From NCBI GenBank assembly GCA_044357715.1, contig JBIKPA010000105.1, forward strand, positions 1-9,131: 9,131 bases of DNA, in the 5' to 3' direction. Shown in pieces: positions 1 through 5,605 of this stretch. The notes beneath the pieces were generated by a model, which was not told the DNA's origin, did no database searches, and was given only the letters and a program-made list of their open reading frames with translations. The position numbers were made by a program, and so were the translations under genes. This stretch comes from IMCC26207 sp044357715 (GTDB taxonomy: Bacteria; Actinomycetota; Acidimicrobiia; Acidimicrobiales; Microtrichaceae). Within the stretch, counting starts at the first letter, position 1, and every line of letters starts with the position of its first letter.

Positions 1-1206
1 ACGAACTAGTTCATCAGAAATATGACGTTTGGGGCGGCTTTCTACAAGGGCAACCTCGAGCGGCACGAGTTGTCCGTCGGGATCGGGGCCTGAGACAGAC
101 AAGAACCAAGCGTTATCTTTATCGGGAGGATCAAGGGTGATCACTAGTCGCGCATCCGTGGGGGTTGTGACGGCGCTTGACCATCGCTCCATTCGCTTTG
201 CGATATCGGCGCCTAAACGTGCCGGGGTTTCAAAGCCAGAGCCATCCATGCGAGTAAGAACTGCCTCTGCGATGCTCGCTGAGTCGTTGGGGTCCGGCGG
301 GGGAGCGGGCAGGGTCAGCTTGCTTGCAGCATCGCTCACGATGGCATTGATGATGGATCCCAGCACGGACAAGGTCAGAGGCTTGGCCTCAGTGCGTTCA
401 AGCGCAGTTACTGGTCCGGGCATTGCTGCTGCAAGGTCGTTGAGTTCAGTCGCACCCAGCAGGGCAGGCCCCCAGCGAACCGAAAGCTCGGTTCGTCCTT
501 CCACCCCTTCTTGCTGGCGTCCGCGCCGACGATTACGAATATTAGGAACAATTTGTCCGGCTGCAACAAGGCGAACCGCCCAGACAGCAACGCGTCCAAG
601 CCAAGTCACACTCGACCCGATTGCGTCATTATCGTGACCACCTCCAACGTTTGCCAACCAGCCAATTGCATCGCCGATCGGTAGAGCAAGCGCAGGAGCA
701 GCAGTTCCAGAGGGCAGCTTGACCGGAGGGTGAGAAGTCCATCCCGTAGCTAGAACCCCAGCGTTCTCTAAACGTGCTGCTAGGTCCGCAGCATTTGCTG
801 GTGCAGTTCCAGGTCCAGCGGCCCACACAACGAGTCGGCCCGCCGCCCACGAAGCTTGAAGGCGCACCTCGCCTGCAGACTCAAGAAGCACAGGATCATT
901 GCCAGACTTGGTATCGCCAACGAGACGGTCAAGTGCGGCCTCTAGACGGTCTCTTTCAGCTTCAAAGTCAGATATCACCTGTTCGCGCTCGGGTGTCTTT
1001 AGCCGACGGACTGCAGTCAGGTCTTCTTCTGTCCGAAAGAGCAGGCGTTCAAGGGTCCACTTCCATGGCCCTTGGTGCTTCTCAAGCATTGCGAGCTGAG
1101 CAGTGGTCGCCTCTGCCGCAGCAGCAGCTTCGACGGCGAAGGTGAAGCCAGGTGGCAAACTGCCTTGGCTGCGACTCACTGTTATTTGTTCCCCTACGGT
1201 TTGCAT
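1..1206 (-). CDS. SNF2-family DEAD/DEAH-box helicase, N-terminal part (runs off left edge)
   Basis: An uninterrupted minus-strand frame of 402 codons is open through base 1, so only the N-terminus is visible. The ATPase motors (Walker A, DEAH) would lie outside the window. From about residue 114 the protein matches my recollection of actinobacterial SNF2 helicases (HelZ/Rv2101-like): VRLQASW, GRLVVWAAG, a TGW..HPPVKLP stretch, then the hallmark SVTWLGRVAVWAVRLVA (about 199-215) followed by VPNIRNRRRGR and an RW.PALLG segment. Such proteins are ATP-driven DNA or nucleoprotein translocases; the specific role is unknown. Residues about 10-110 are Ala/Glu/Arg-rich with a likely coiled coil (ending FEAERDRLEAALDRL) and were not recognised. 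Start choice: the frame is open back to a stop near 1355, with ATG 1287, GTG 1224, ATG 1206 and GTG 1179 in frame. Codons between 1287 and about 1240 hold four rare AGA/AGG arginines, arguing against 1287. ATG 1206 has GAGGAG three bases upstream; GTG 1179 has GGGGA at good spacing. The family call is from motif memory, not a search. Confidence 0.72.
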   Translation of the reverse strand, partial: MQTVGEQITVSRSQGSLPPGFTFAVEAAAAAEATTAQLAMLEKHQGPWKWTLERLLFRTEEDLTAVRRLKTPEREQVISDFEAERDRLEAALDRLVGDTKSGNDPVLLESAGEVRLQASWAAGRLVVWAAGPGTAPANAADLAARLENAGVLATGWTSHPPVKLPSGTAAPALALPIGDAIGWLANVGGGHDNDAIGSSVTWLGRVAVWAVRLVAAGQIVPNIRNRRRGRQQEGVEGRTELSVRWGPALLGATELNDLAAAMPGPVTALERTEAKPLTLSVLGSIINAIVSDAASKLTLPAPPPDPNDSASIAEAVLTRMDGSGFETPARLGADIAKRMERWSSAVTTPTDARLVITLDPPDKDNAWFLSVSGPDPDGQLVPLEVALVESRPKRHISDELVR

Positions 1207-1359
1207 ATGCTCCTCGGCGCTCACAGCGCTGATGCCCCTCTCACCACAAGTTCTGGTAGTTCTCACTCTGGGAGTTAGAACAGACATGTCCCTGCGGGGC
1301 GTGATTCTCTGGTGCAACCCAACTGAATTGCTACGACCATCGCGGCGCCGGCTCTACTC

Positions 1360-1368
1360 GAAAGGAGG
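1360..1368 (+). promoter_or_regulatory. Orphan strong Shine-Dalgarno sequence
   Basis: GAAAGGAGG is a nine-base perfect match to the anti-Shine-Dalgarno end of 16S rRNA, the strongest such site in the window. The only start codon at usable spacing is ATG 1379 (10 bases downstream), which opens an eight-codon frame, MGYVPPSV, ending with TAG at 1403-1405. GTG 1371 gives only two codons. No long plus-strand gene uses it; the next gene starts at 1466. It could serve a leader peptide for the 62-aa gene, or be chance. The sequence match is direct; any function is inference. Confidence 0.35.
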
Positions 1369-1376
1369 CTGTGCCC

Positions 1377-1399
1377 TGATGGGATATGTACCCCCGTCA
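1377..1399 (+). other. Small hairpin overlapping the eight-codon frame
   Basis: TGATGGG (1377-1383) can pair with CCCGTCA (1393-1399), seven pairs including one G-U, around a nine-base loop. It begins nine bases after the orphan Shine-Dalgarno and covers the ATG at 1379. No T-run follows on either strand, so it is not a normal intrinsic terminator. It could be a leader hairpin modulating translation, or coincidence. Confidence 0.2.
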
Positions 1400-1453
1400 G
1401 TATAGACCACAGAGTTGACCTCTGGAGTAGTCAGGTTTATCGGCAATTGCATC

Positions 1454-1459
1454 TAGAGT
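1454..1459 (+). promoter_or_regulatory. Putative -10 element (TAGAGT) for a leaderless transcript
   Basis: TAGAGT fits the actinobacterial TANNNT -10 consensus and ends six bases before ATG 1466, so the predicted transcription start would fall at or next to the A of the start codon. The 62-aa gene lacks a good Shine-Dalgarno, which agrees with leaderless translation. No convincing -35 hexamer is present at 16-18 bp. A match this short can occur by chance. Confidence 0.35.
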
Positions 1460-1465
1460 GATCGC

Positions 1466-1654
1466 ATGGGAAGTTCAGGCGGAAAGCCACGCAAGCCAAA
1501 GCAACATAAATTGCCAAAGGTGGGGTCTCCAGAGAATCTTGAGTACGACATCAAGATGAAGCGAAAAGAAGCCTTCGGTGGTTGGCCGATCGTTCTTGTT
1601 ATGGGAATCCTTGTGCTCGGCTTCTTCGCTTGGATCGTCTTCACTGCCCTGTAA
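1466..1654 (+). CDS. Small single-pass membrane protein, hypothetical (62 aa)
   Basis: I do not recognise the family. The protein has a very basic, Pro/Lys-rich N-terminal tail (residues 1-20, with KPRKPKQHKLPK), a mixed segment (SPENLEYDIKMKRKEAF, about 21-37) and one strong C-terminal membrane helix (about 39-60, GGWPIVLVMGILVLGFFAWI), ending almost immediately after it. By the positive-inside rule the N-terminus should be cytoplasmic, making it a tail-anchored small membrane protein. An in-frame stop (TAG 1454-1456) makes ATG 1466 the first possible start. Upstream there is no good Shine-Dalgarno but a TANNNT hexamer at leaderless spacing. It is divergent from the SNF2 helicase gene and alone on this strand until the cold-shock gene. 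It differs from CrgA, which has two membrane helices. The clear tail-plus-helix architecture supports a real gene; the function is unknown. Confidence 0.72.
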   Translation: MGSSGGKPRKPKQHKLPKVGSPENLEYDIKMKRKEAFGGWPIVLVMGILVLGFFAWIVFTAL

Positions 1655-1810
1655 TCAGCTTTCGTTGCTGCCGCCTGCAGTCCATTTACTTACGTAGATG
1701 GTGCCGTGTCCGCCGGAAGTTCATCCCCATTTTTCCTGGGCTTCAGATGTCTAAAAGGACCGTAGAAACAATTCTGCGTAATCGGTACAGCATTATCTGC
1801 CGAGATGGTC

Positions 1811-1816
1811 TACACT
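1811..1816 (+). promoter_or_regulatory. Possible -10 element for the cold-shock gene
   Basis: TACACT matches TATAAT at four of six positions and fits TANNNT. A transcription start near 1823 would give a 5' leader of about 46 bases before the TTG start at 1869. No good -35 hexamer is seen 16-18 bp upstream. The gap between genes here (1655-1868, 214 bases) shows no other convincing feature: no tRNA, no terminator with a T-run after the 62-aa gene, and no coding frame that is not a shadow of the cold-shock gene. Confidence 0.25.
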
Positions 1817-1868
1817 TGTGACGTTGGGACAGCCACACGGGCTTGCTCGAAAGTGAAAAGAGAAGAAG

Positions 1869-2069
1869 TTGGCAACAGGAACCGTAAAGTTCTTCAATTC
1901 CGAGAAGGGCTTCGGCTTCATCTCGCGTGAGCAAGGCGAGGATGTCTTCGTCCACTACTCAAACATTCAAGGAAGTGGATACAAGAGCTTGGAAGAGGGA
2001 CAGCGCGTTGAGTTTGACGTAGCTCCCGGCCGTAAGGGTGAAGAAGCCCAGAACGTTCGAGTCGTCTGA
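1869..2069 (+). CDS. Cold-shock domain protein (CspA family), TTG start
   Basis: This is a full-length 66-residue cold-shock domain: a five-stranded OB-fold that binds single-stranded RNA/DNA and acts in the cytoplasm as an RNA chaperone or antiterminator. It opens ATGTVKFFN. RNP1 is KGFGFI (residues 13-18) and RNP2 is VFVHY (26-30), followed by SNIQG, a slight variant of the usual VFVHFSAI. The C-terminus has VEFDVAPGRKGEEAQNVRVV, the canonical last strands. The start is decided by the sequence: an in-frame TGA at 1854-1856 lies only four codons upstream and no ATG or GTG intervenes, so TTG at 1869 is the only fitting start. The upstream AAGAGAAGAAG is purine-rich but a poor Shine-Dalgarno. 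A strong terminator follows 19 bases after the stop, so it is monocistronic. The family is certain; whether it is cold-induced or constitutive cannot be read from sequence. Confidence 0.96.
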   Translation: MATGTVKFFNSEKGFGFISREQGEDVFVHYSNIQGSGYKSLEEGQRVEFDVAPGRKGEEAQNVRVV

Positions 2070-2088
2070 AACTAAGTTTTATTTGGGG

Positions 2089-2120
2089 GCCGCCGGCTGC
2101 TAGCCGGCGGCTTTCTTATT
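2089..2120 (+). terminator. Rho-independent terminator of the cold-shock gene
   Basis: GCCGCCGGC (2089-2097) and GCCGGCGGC (2103-2111) form a perfect nine-base-pair GC-rich stem with a five-base loop (TGCTA), followed directly by TTTCTTATTT. It starts 19 bases after the cold-shock stop codon. This is the clearest intrinsic terminator in the window. Confidence 0.93.
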
Positions 2121-2232
2121 TCCTGAAACAGCTTCGCTCAGGCCTATTACGAGCCCAGCGTTGCTAGCTACCCATCTCTACCGAGAAGATGCTCAGCTTC
2201 TGTTTCCCATGATGTGATTCTCTCTGGGTTAC

Positions 2233-2263
2233 GTGACAAAATCTATATCTCGGTATCTAACAT
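2233..2263 (+). promoter_or_regulatory. Possible promoter for the 97-aa gene
   Basis: GTGACA (2233-2238) matches TTGACA at five of six positions, and TAACAT (2258-2263) matches TATAAT at four of six, but the 19-bp spacer is long. It would start transcription around 2270, giving a leader of about 40 bases. A promoter is expected here because the cold-shock terminator lies upstream at 2089-2120. Confidence 0.25.
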
Positions 2264-2265
2264 TC

Positions 2266-2285
2266 GCAGCACCGTTTTGTGCTGT
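2266..2285 (+). other. Inverted repeat upstream of the 97-aa gene
   Basis: CAGCAC (2267-2272) and GTGCTG (2279-2284) are perfect arms around a six-base loop, extendable by a G-T pair at 2266/2285. The repeat sits just downstream of the possible -10 and about 15 bases before the Shine-Dalgarno. It could be a repressor half-site pair or a leader hairpin. There is no T-run specific to termination. A six-base stem has limited significance. Confidence 0.25.
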
Positions 2286-2309
2286 GTCGGCAGCGGACGA
2301 AGGAGCACC

Positions 2310-2603
2310 ATGGGTGCGAGTCGAACAAGCTTTGAGAAACTGCAGCGTGATCGGGCCAAAAAAGCCAAGGCATCTGCCAAGAGAGACAAGCGACTCGACA
2401 AGAGTCCCGAAGATGCTCTGACGCGTGACGAGGATGAAGAGATGATTGAACTCTCTTCCTTTTCAGAGGGCGACGAGATTCCACCAGATCAGCTGCTGAA
2501 GATGGTTGCGGACCTTCATAAGCAGTTCGAAGATGAAGAGATCACTTTCGAGGACTTTGAAGACCGCAAAACAGAGCTATTCGCTCTTCTTAGCGTCGAC
2601 TGA
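2310..2603 (+). CDS. Charged 97-aa protein with SHOCT-like C-terminus, hypothetical
   Basis: The protein has two halves of opposite charge. The N-terminus (about 5-37: TSFEKLQRDRAKKAKASAKRDKR pattern) is a strongly basic, probably helical or coiled-coil tail. The middle and C-terminus are acidic. The last 30 residues (LLKMVADLHKQFEDEEITFEDFEDRKTELFALL) resemble the SHOCT / short C-terminal domain pattern: helix, I-T..EFE turn, K..L helix. The basic tail with KLQR..AKKAKA recurs in small actinobacterial proteins I recall, but I cannot name a function. Start choice: the frame is open further upstream to 2214, but AAGGAG at 2300-2305 lies four bases before ATG 2310, and upstream residues are cysteine-rich and unlike the rest. 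It precedes the MMPL gene by 61-73 bp on the same strand and may share its transcript. It is soluble, with no signal peptide or membrane helix. Confidence 0.82.
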   Translation: MGASRTSFEKLQRDRAKKAKASAKRDKRLDKSPEDALTRDEDEEMIELSSFSEGDEIPPDQLLKMVADLHKQFEDEEITFEDFEDRKTELFALLSVD

Positions 2604-2662
2604 GTTAGCGGTTCTTGGTTGATCTGTTCCTGTTGGTAACCGTGTAGCAGTACCCACACAGC

Positions 2663-2668
2663 TAGTGT
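2663..2668 (+). promoter_or_regulatory. Putative -10 element (TAGTGT) supporting ATG 2677 as MMPL start
   Basis: TAGTGT fits TANNNT and ends eight bases before ATG 2677, so transcription would begin at or one or two bases before that ATG. This would make the transcript essentially leaderless. No Shine-Dalgarno precedes either ATG 2677 or the in-frame GTG 2665; the GTG would lie inside this -10. No clear -35 is visible. Confidence 0.28.
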
Positions 2669-2676
2669 CATCAGCT

Positions 2677-5079
2677 ATGGCAGACAGTGACGTTCACGAG
2701 GTTTCTTCCCCTTCGGCCAAGCCAGCGTTGCTGGGCCGGATCGGCAGATTCATGGCCCGTCATCACAGGCTGGTCTTGCTTGGCTGGCTCATCATTATCG
2801 TGGCCTCTGGCTACGTGGGCGGCATCTACAAAAAGAGCGTCTCAGATAACTTTCGGATCCCAAACTCCGACTCCCAAGCTGCATACGATCTTTTGGATCA
2901 GCGATTTGGCTCACAGAATGCTGCTACTGCAACGGTAGTATTTGCATCTCCGAAGGGCTCCCTGCTTACTGAGGAAGCCAACGCTGCTGCCATCGATTCT
3001 GCAGTCACGAAGTTGACAAGCCTCGAGGGCGTGAGTGCGGTGTCTAATCCCGTCTCAACTTCAGGAACGGATTCGCTGCAGCAGATCGTCGGAAAGCTTC
3101 CAGCAGACCAGGCTGCAGCTGTTGAAGGGATCGCCAAGAACATCCCCTCTGCGCTGAGCAAGAGTGGCAGCGTTGCCTACTCAACAGTGACGTTCAAGAA
3201 GTCGGCTTTGGATCTCATGAACAAGTACCCCGTGAGCGCAGACACCAAGGCTGCTGACTACATCAACCCGTACTCGCAGGTGAACAATGCTGTACGAGCA
3301 GCACGAGCTGCAGGCCTGACCGTGGCGGTTGGGGGAGTCGTTGCAGATACATGGAATGTACCGATTAGTGCTCTGGCGAGCCACGCCGATGAGATTGGGC
3401 TGTTTCTCGGCGCTCTCCTGCTTCTGTTTGCATTCGGTTCTCTCTGGGGAATGGCGATTCCAATTGCAACGGCACTGTTCGGTGCCGCCACTGCAAGCGG
3501 AGTTGTCTTCGTGCTCGCTAACTTCACCACCGTTTCATCTGCTGCACCGCCCGTTGCGCTTATGATTAGCCTCGGCGTGGGTTTGGACTACTCGCTCTTA
3601 ATTGTCACGAGGTATCGAGAATTCATCGAAGCAGGGGAGGAACCCGTCTCAGCCGTTGGCCACGCTCTGCAGACTGCGGGTAACGCAGCGTTGTTTGCAG
3701 GTATCACCGTAGTGGTTGCTCTTTTGGGTTTACTGCTCGTTCCGATTCCACTTGTACAGACCCTTGGTTTAGCGGCTGCTCTTGGCGTATCCGTCATGAT
3801 GGTAGCTGCGATGACCCTGCTTCCTGCATGGTTGGGCTTTGCCGGATCACGAATTGATGCGATCCTGCTGCCAGGTCGAAAGAAGGAGCAGAAAGATCCG
3901 GCCACAGCGTTTTGGGGTCGCTTCGCTACTGCAATATCGGGTCGTCCATGGCTGAGTCTCTTAGCAGGGTCGGTCACCTTAATTCTTCTTGCAGCACCAT
4001 TTCTGAGTATTCAGTTCGGCATGCCAGATGACGGCTCAGACCCAAAATCGCTTTCACAACGCATTGCCTACGATCTCATGAAGGATGGATTCGGCGAGGG
4101 AGTCAACGCTCCGCTGCTCGTTGCGGTGGGTCTCAATGGGGACACGTCAGGGAACTATCTAGATGCCCTGACAGAGCTTGCTCCAATTAATAAGGCCCTT
4201 GCAGCCGAACAGCCATCCGGCACAATCGAAGGTGTTCAGTATTCGCTTGGACCCATTCCGAACTCCCTAGACAAGACCACGGCGGTGATTTATCAGATCA
4301 CCCCAACCTCTGGGCCAGACGCCCCTGAGACAAAGGCACTCGTGGAGAGGCTCAGATCATCTTTGTCGACGGCAACTGAGGGGACATCACTAGATGCCCA
4401 CCTCGGAGGTAGCACAGCAACGCTGATCGATCTGACTGACATTGTGCAGCACTATCTTCCAATCGTGATTGGCGCGGTTGTCCTCGGGGCATTCATCTTG
4501 TTGATGCTGGTGTTTCGGTCGATCCTTGTTCCGTTGAAAGCTGCGATCATGAATTTAGTCTCGATTTCCGCTGCCTACGGGGTAGTGGTTGCCGTATTTC
4601 AGTGGGGCTGGGCGCGTCAGATTGTGGGCCTTTCGGAGACCATCCCGATTGTCTCCTTTGTGCCCCTCGTGATGTTTGTCATTCTGTTCGGCCTATCAAT
4701 GGACTACGAGGTTTTTCTGATGAGTCGCATGAAGGAGATCTGGGATTCCACACACGACCCAAGACAATCGGTGGTCCTCGGGGTTGCCACCACTGCACGA
4801 GTAATAACTACCGCCGCACTCATCATGATGGCCGTATTTTTCTCATTCGTAGCTAGCCCTAGTCCGACGGTGAAGCTCATCGGCTTCGGCATGGCAGTTG
4901 CAGTTTTGATCGACTCAACCATTGTTCGCATGATTCTGGTCCCAGCAATCATGGAATTGTTCGGTGCGAAGGCCTGGTACTTCCCAAGCTGGCTGTCTTG
5001 GTTGCCGCACATCAACATTGAGGGCAAGAGTGCGATGGTTACTCCAGAGCCGGGCTCCGTGAGCACCGGGACTGAATAA
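2677..5079 (+). CDS. MMPL/RND-family membrane transporter
   Basis: This is a complete RND-superfamily exporter of the MMPL family, about 800 residues, proton-driven, in the cytoplasmic membrane. Two homologous halves are visible. Each has one leading helix (N-terminal one LVLLGWLIIIVASGYVGG, about 30-50), a large extracytoplasmic loop (about 55-235 and 450-590) and a five-helix bundle. The paired proton-relay residues known from MmpL3 are present: D-Y in GVGLDYSLLIVTRYREF (residues 304-305 from ATG 2677) and D-Y in GLSMDYEVFLMSRMKEI (676-677), the latter followed by the conserved V..GV..TARVITTAALIM helix. The C-terminal cytoplasmic tail is short, unlike MmpL3's long one. Actinobacterial members export lipids, glycolipids or siderophores; the substrate here is not deducible because no lipid or polyketide gene is adjacent. 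An in-frame GTG at 2665 is an alternative start giving 804 aa. It follows the 97-aa gene and converges with thioredoxin 25 bp beyond its stop. Confidence 0.94.
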   Translation: MADSDVHEVSSPSAKPALLGRIGRFMARHHRLVLLGWLIIIVASGYVGGIYKKSVSDNFRIPNSDSQAAYDLLDQRFGSQNAATATVVFASPKGSLLTEEANAAAIDSAVTKLTSLEGVSAVSNPVSTSGTDSLQQIVGKLPADQAAAVEGIAKNIPSALSKSGSVAYSTVTFKKSALDLMNKYPVSADTKAADYINPYSQVNNAVRAARAAGLTVAVGGVVADTWNVPISALASHADEIGLFLGALLLLFAFGSLWGMAIPIATALFGAATASGVVFVLANFTTVSSAAPPVALMISLGVGLDYSLLIVTRYREFIEAGEEPVSAVGHALQTAGNAALFAGITVVVALLGLLLVPIPLVQTLGLAAALGVSVMMVAAMTLLPAWLGFAGSRIDAILLPGRKKEQKDPATAFWGRFATAISGRPWLSLLAGSVTLILLAAPFLSIQFGMPDDGSDPKSLSQRIAYDLMKDGFGEGVNAPLLVAVGLNGDTSGNYLDALTELAPINKALAAEQPSGTIEGVQYSLGPIPNSLDKTTAVIYQITPTSGPDAPETKALVERLRSSLSTATEGTSLDAHLGGSTATLIDLTDIVQHYLPIVIGAVVLGAFILLMLVFRSILVPLKAAIMNLVSISAAYGVVVAVFQWGWARQIVGLSETIPIVSFVPLVMFVILFGLSMDYEVFLMSRMKEIWDSTHDPRQSVVLGVATTARVITTAALIMMAVFFSFVASPSPTVKLIGFGMAVAVLIDSTIVRMILVPAIMELFGAKAWYFPSWLSWLPHINIEGKSAMVTPEPGSVSTGTE

Positions 5080-5089
5080 GACAAACAGC

Positions 5090-5106
5090 GGTCCGCACTT
5101 CGGGCT
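5090..5106. terminator. Weak hairpin between convergent MMPL and thioredoxin genes
   Basis: GGTCCG (5090-5095) can pair with CGGGCT (5101-5106), six pairs of which two are G-T, around a five-base loop. It fills the 25-bp gap between the two stop codons. Reading toward the MMPL gene (minus strand), the flank is T-rich (GCTGTTTGTCTTATT), so it could terminate the thioredoxin transcript. On the plus strand no T-run follows. This is a weak candidate. Confidence 0.22.
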
Positions 5107-5485
5107 AGCCCTGCTCTGTGCCTAATCCAACTTGTTCTGCAAGCTCGGCGCGAACAGTATCCATATCGAGAGCCTGAACCTGAGTGATCAGGTCGCCGAG
5201 CACGTCCTTCGACAATGCCCCTGGCTGAGAGAACATCAGGATTCCATCTCGAAAAATCATCAACGTGGGGATCGACTGAATGCCAAGACCGCCTGCTAGT
5301 TGTTGCTCTGCCTCGGTATCGACTTTTGCAAATGTGATCTCCGGGTTCAAGGTGGCAGCCTCTTCAAACACCGGGGCAAAAGCCCGGCAAGGGCCACACC
5401 AAGATGCCCAGAAATCGACTAAGACGATTCCAGGTGCAGTCACGGTTTCTTCAAACACCGACTCGGTCAACTCGATTGCGCTCAT
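5105..5485 (-). CDS. trxA: Thioredoxin (TrxA-like)
   Basis: The 126-residue protein has a complete thioredoxin fold. The active site is WCGPC (W29, C30-G-P-C33), preceded by VDFWAS (23-28) and followed by AFAPVFEE. The structural aspartate in VLVDFWA (D24) and the cis-proline in SIPT (P73) are present, along with the KVDTE strand (54-58) and the G..S.. end of the fold around residues 88-92. It would act in the cytoplasm as a general dithiol reductant recycled by thioredoxin reductase, though no reductase gene is in the window. There is no signal peptide. Beyond the usual length of about 105-110, it has about 15 extra acidic or neutral residues at the C-terminus (VRAELAEQVGLGTEQG). The start has GTGAGAG upstream at acceptable spacing. 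The gene converges on the MMPL gene and diverges from the monooxygenase; neither neighbour implies a dedicated partner. Confidence 0.95.
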   Translation of the reverse strand: MSAIELTESVFEETVTAPGIVLVDFWASWCGPCRAFAPVFEEAATLNPEITFAKVDTEAEQQLAGGLGIQSIPTLMIFRDGILMFSQPGALSKDVLGDLITQVQALDMDTVRAELAEQVGLGTEQG

Positions 5486-5561
5486 GTGCTCTCACTCTGT
5501 TTCTAGTCGAAACCTTGGACCTGCTTGCCTCTCAAAAGCGTGCAGCCCGAAGGTATTTGAA

Positions 5562-5570
5562 TGTTATAGG
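5562..5570 (+). promoter_or_regulatory. Possible -10 region in the divergent trx/monooxygenase spacer
   Basis: TGTTATAGG reads as an extended -10 (TG-n-TATAGG) for the plus-strand monooxygenase. The complementary strand over nearly the same bases reads TATAAC (5563-5568), a fair -10 for the divergent thioredoxin gene. Neither has a good -35. A second TANNNT hexamer, TAGCCT at 5591-5596, lies nine bases before ATG 5606. One of these probably drives transcription, since the 120-bp spacer must hold at least one promoter for each divergent gene. Confidence 0.3.
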
Positions 5571-5605
5571 CAGAGCTCCGCTGGCCGACATAGCCTGATG
5601 AGTCC

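Noticed and set aside
29..637. Long plus-strand frame of about 200 codons
   Set aside because: It is antisense to the SNF2 helicase frame, is rich in Ser/Arg/Thr with no domain character, and has no ribosome-binding site. The minus-strand frame carries the family motifs.
1415..1443. TTGACC as a -35 for the 62-aa gene
   Set aside because: No TATAAT-like hexamer lies 16-18 bp downstream; the better -10 (TAGAGT at 1454) is 33 bp away.
2214..2309. N-terminal extension of the 97-aa protein (32 extra residues)
   Set aside because: The added residues are unlike the rest (Cys/Ser/Ile-rich) and a proper Shine-Dalgarno stands directly before ATG 2310.
2121..2309. Possible tRNA or small RNA in the gap after the cold-shock terminator
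   Set aside because: I found no cloverleaf, no TTCGA-type T-loop context with matching acceptor stems, and only short stems such as CCTGA/TCAGG.
4704..5084. Minus-strand frame of 126 codons under the MMPL 3' end
   Set aside because: It is opposite the highly conserved second MMPL bundle and is explained by codon bias of that gene.
5102..5111. Palindrome GGGCTAGCCC at the thioredoxin stop
   Set aside because: A perfect palindrome leaves almost no loop, and no T-run follows; too short to call an operator without a second copy.
5361..5460. 13-bp direct repeat TCTTCAAACACCG (5361-5373 and 5448-5460)
   Set aside because: Both copies lie in thioredoxin and encode the same Val-Phe-Glu-Glu peptide in frame; coincidence of protein sequence, not a mobile or recombination repeat.
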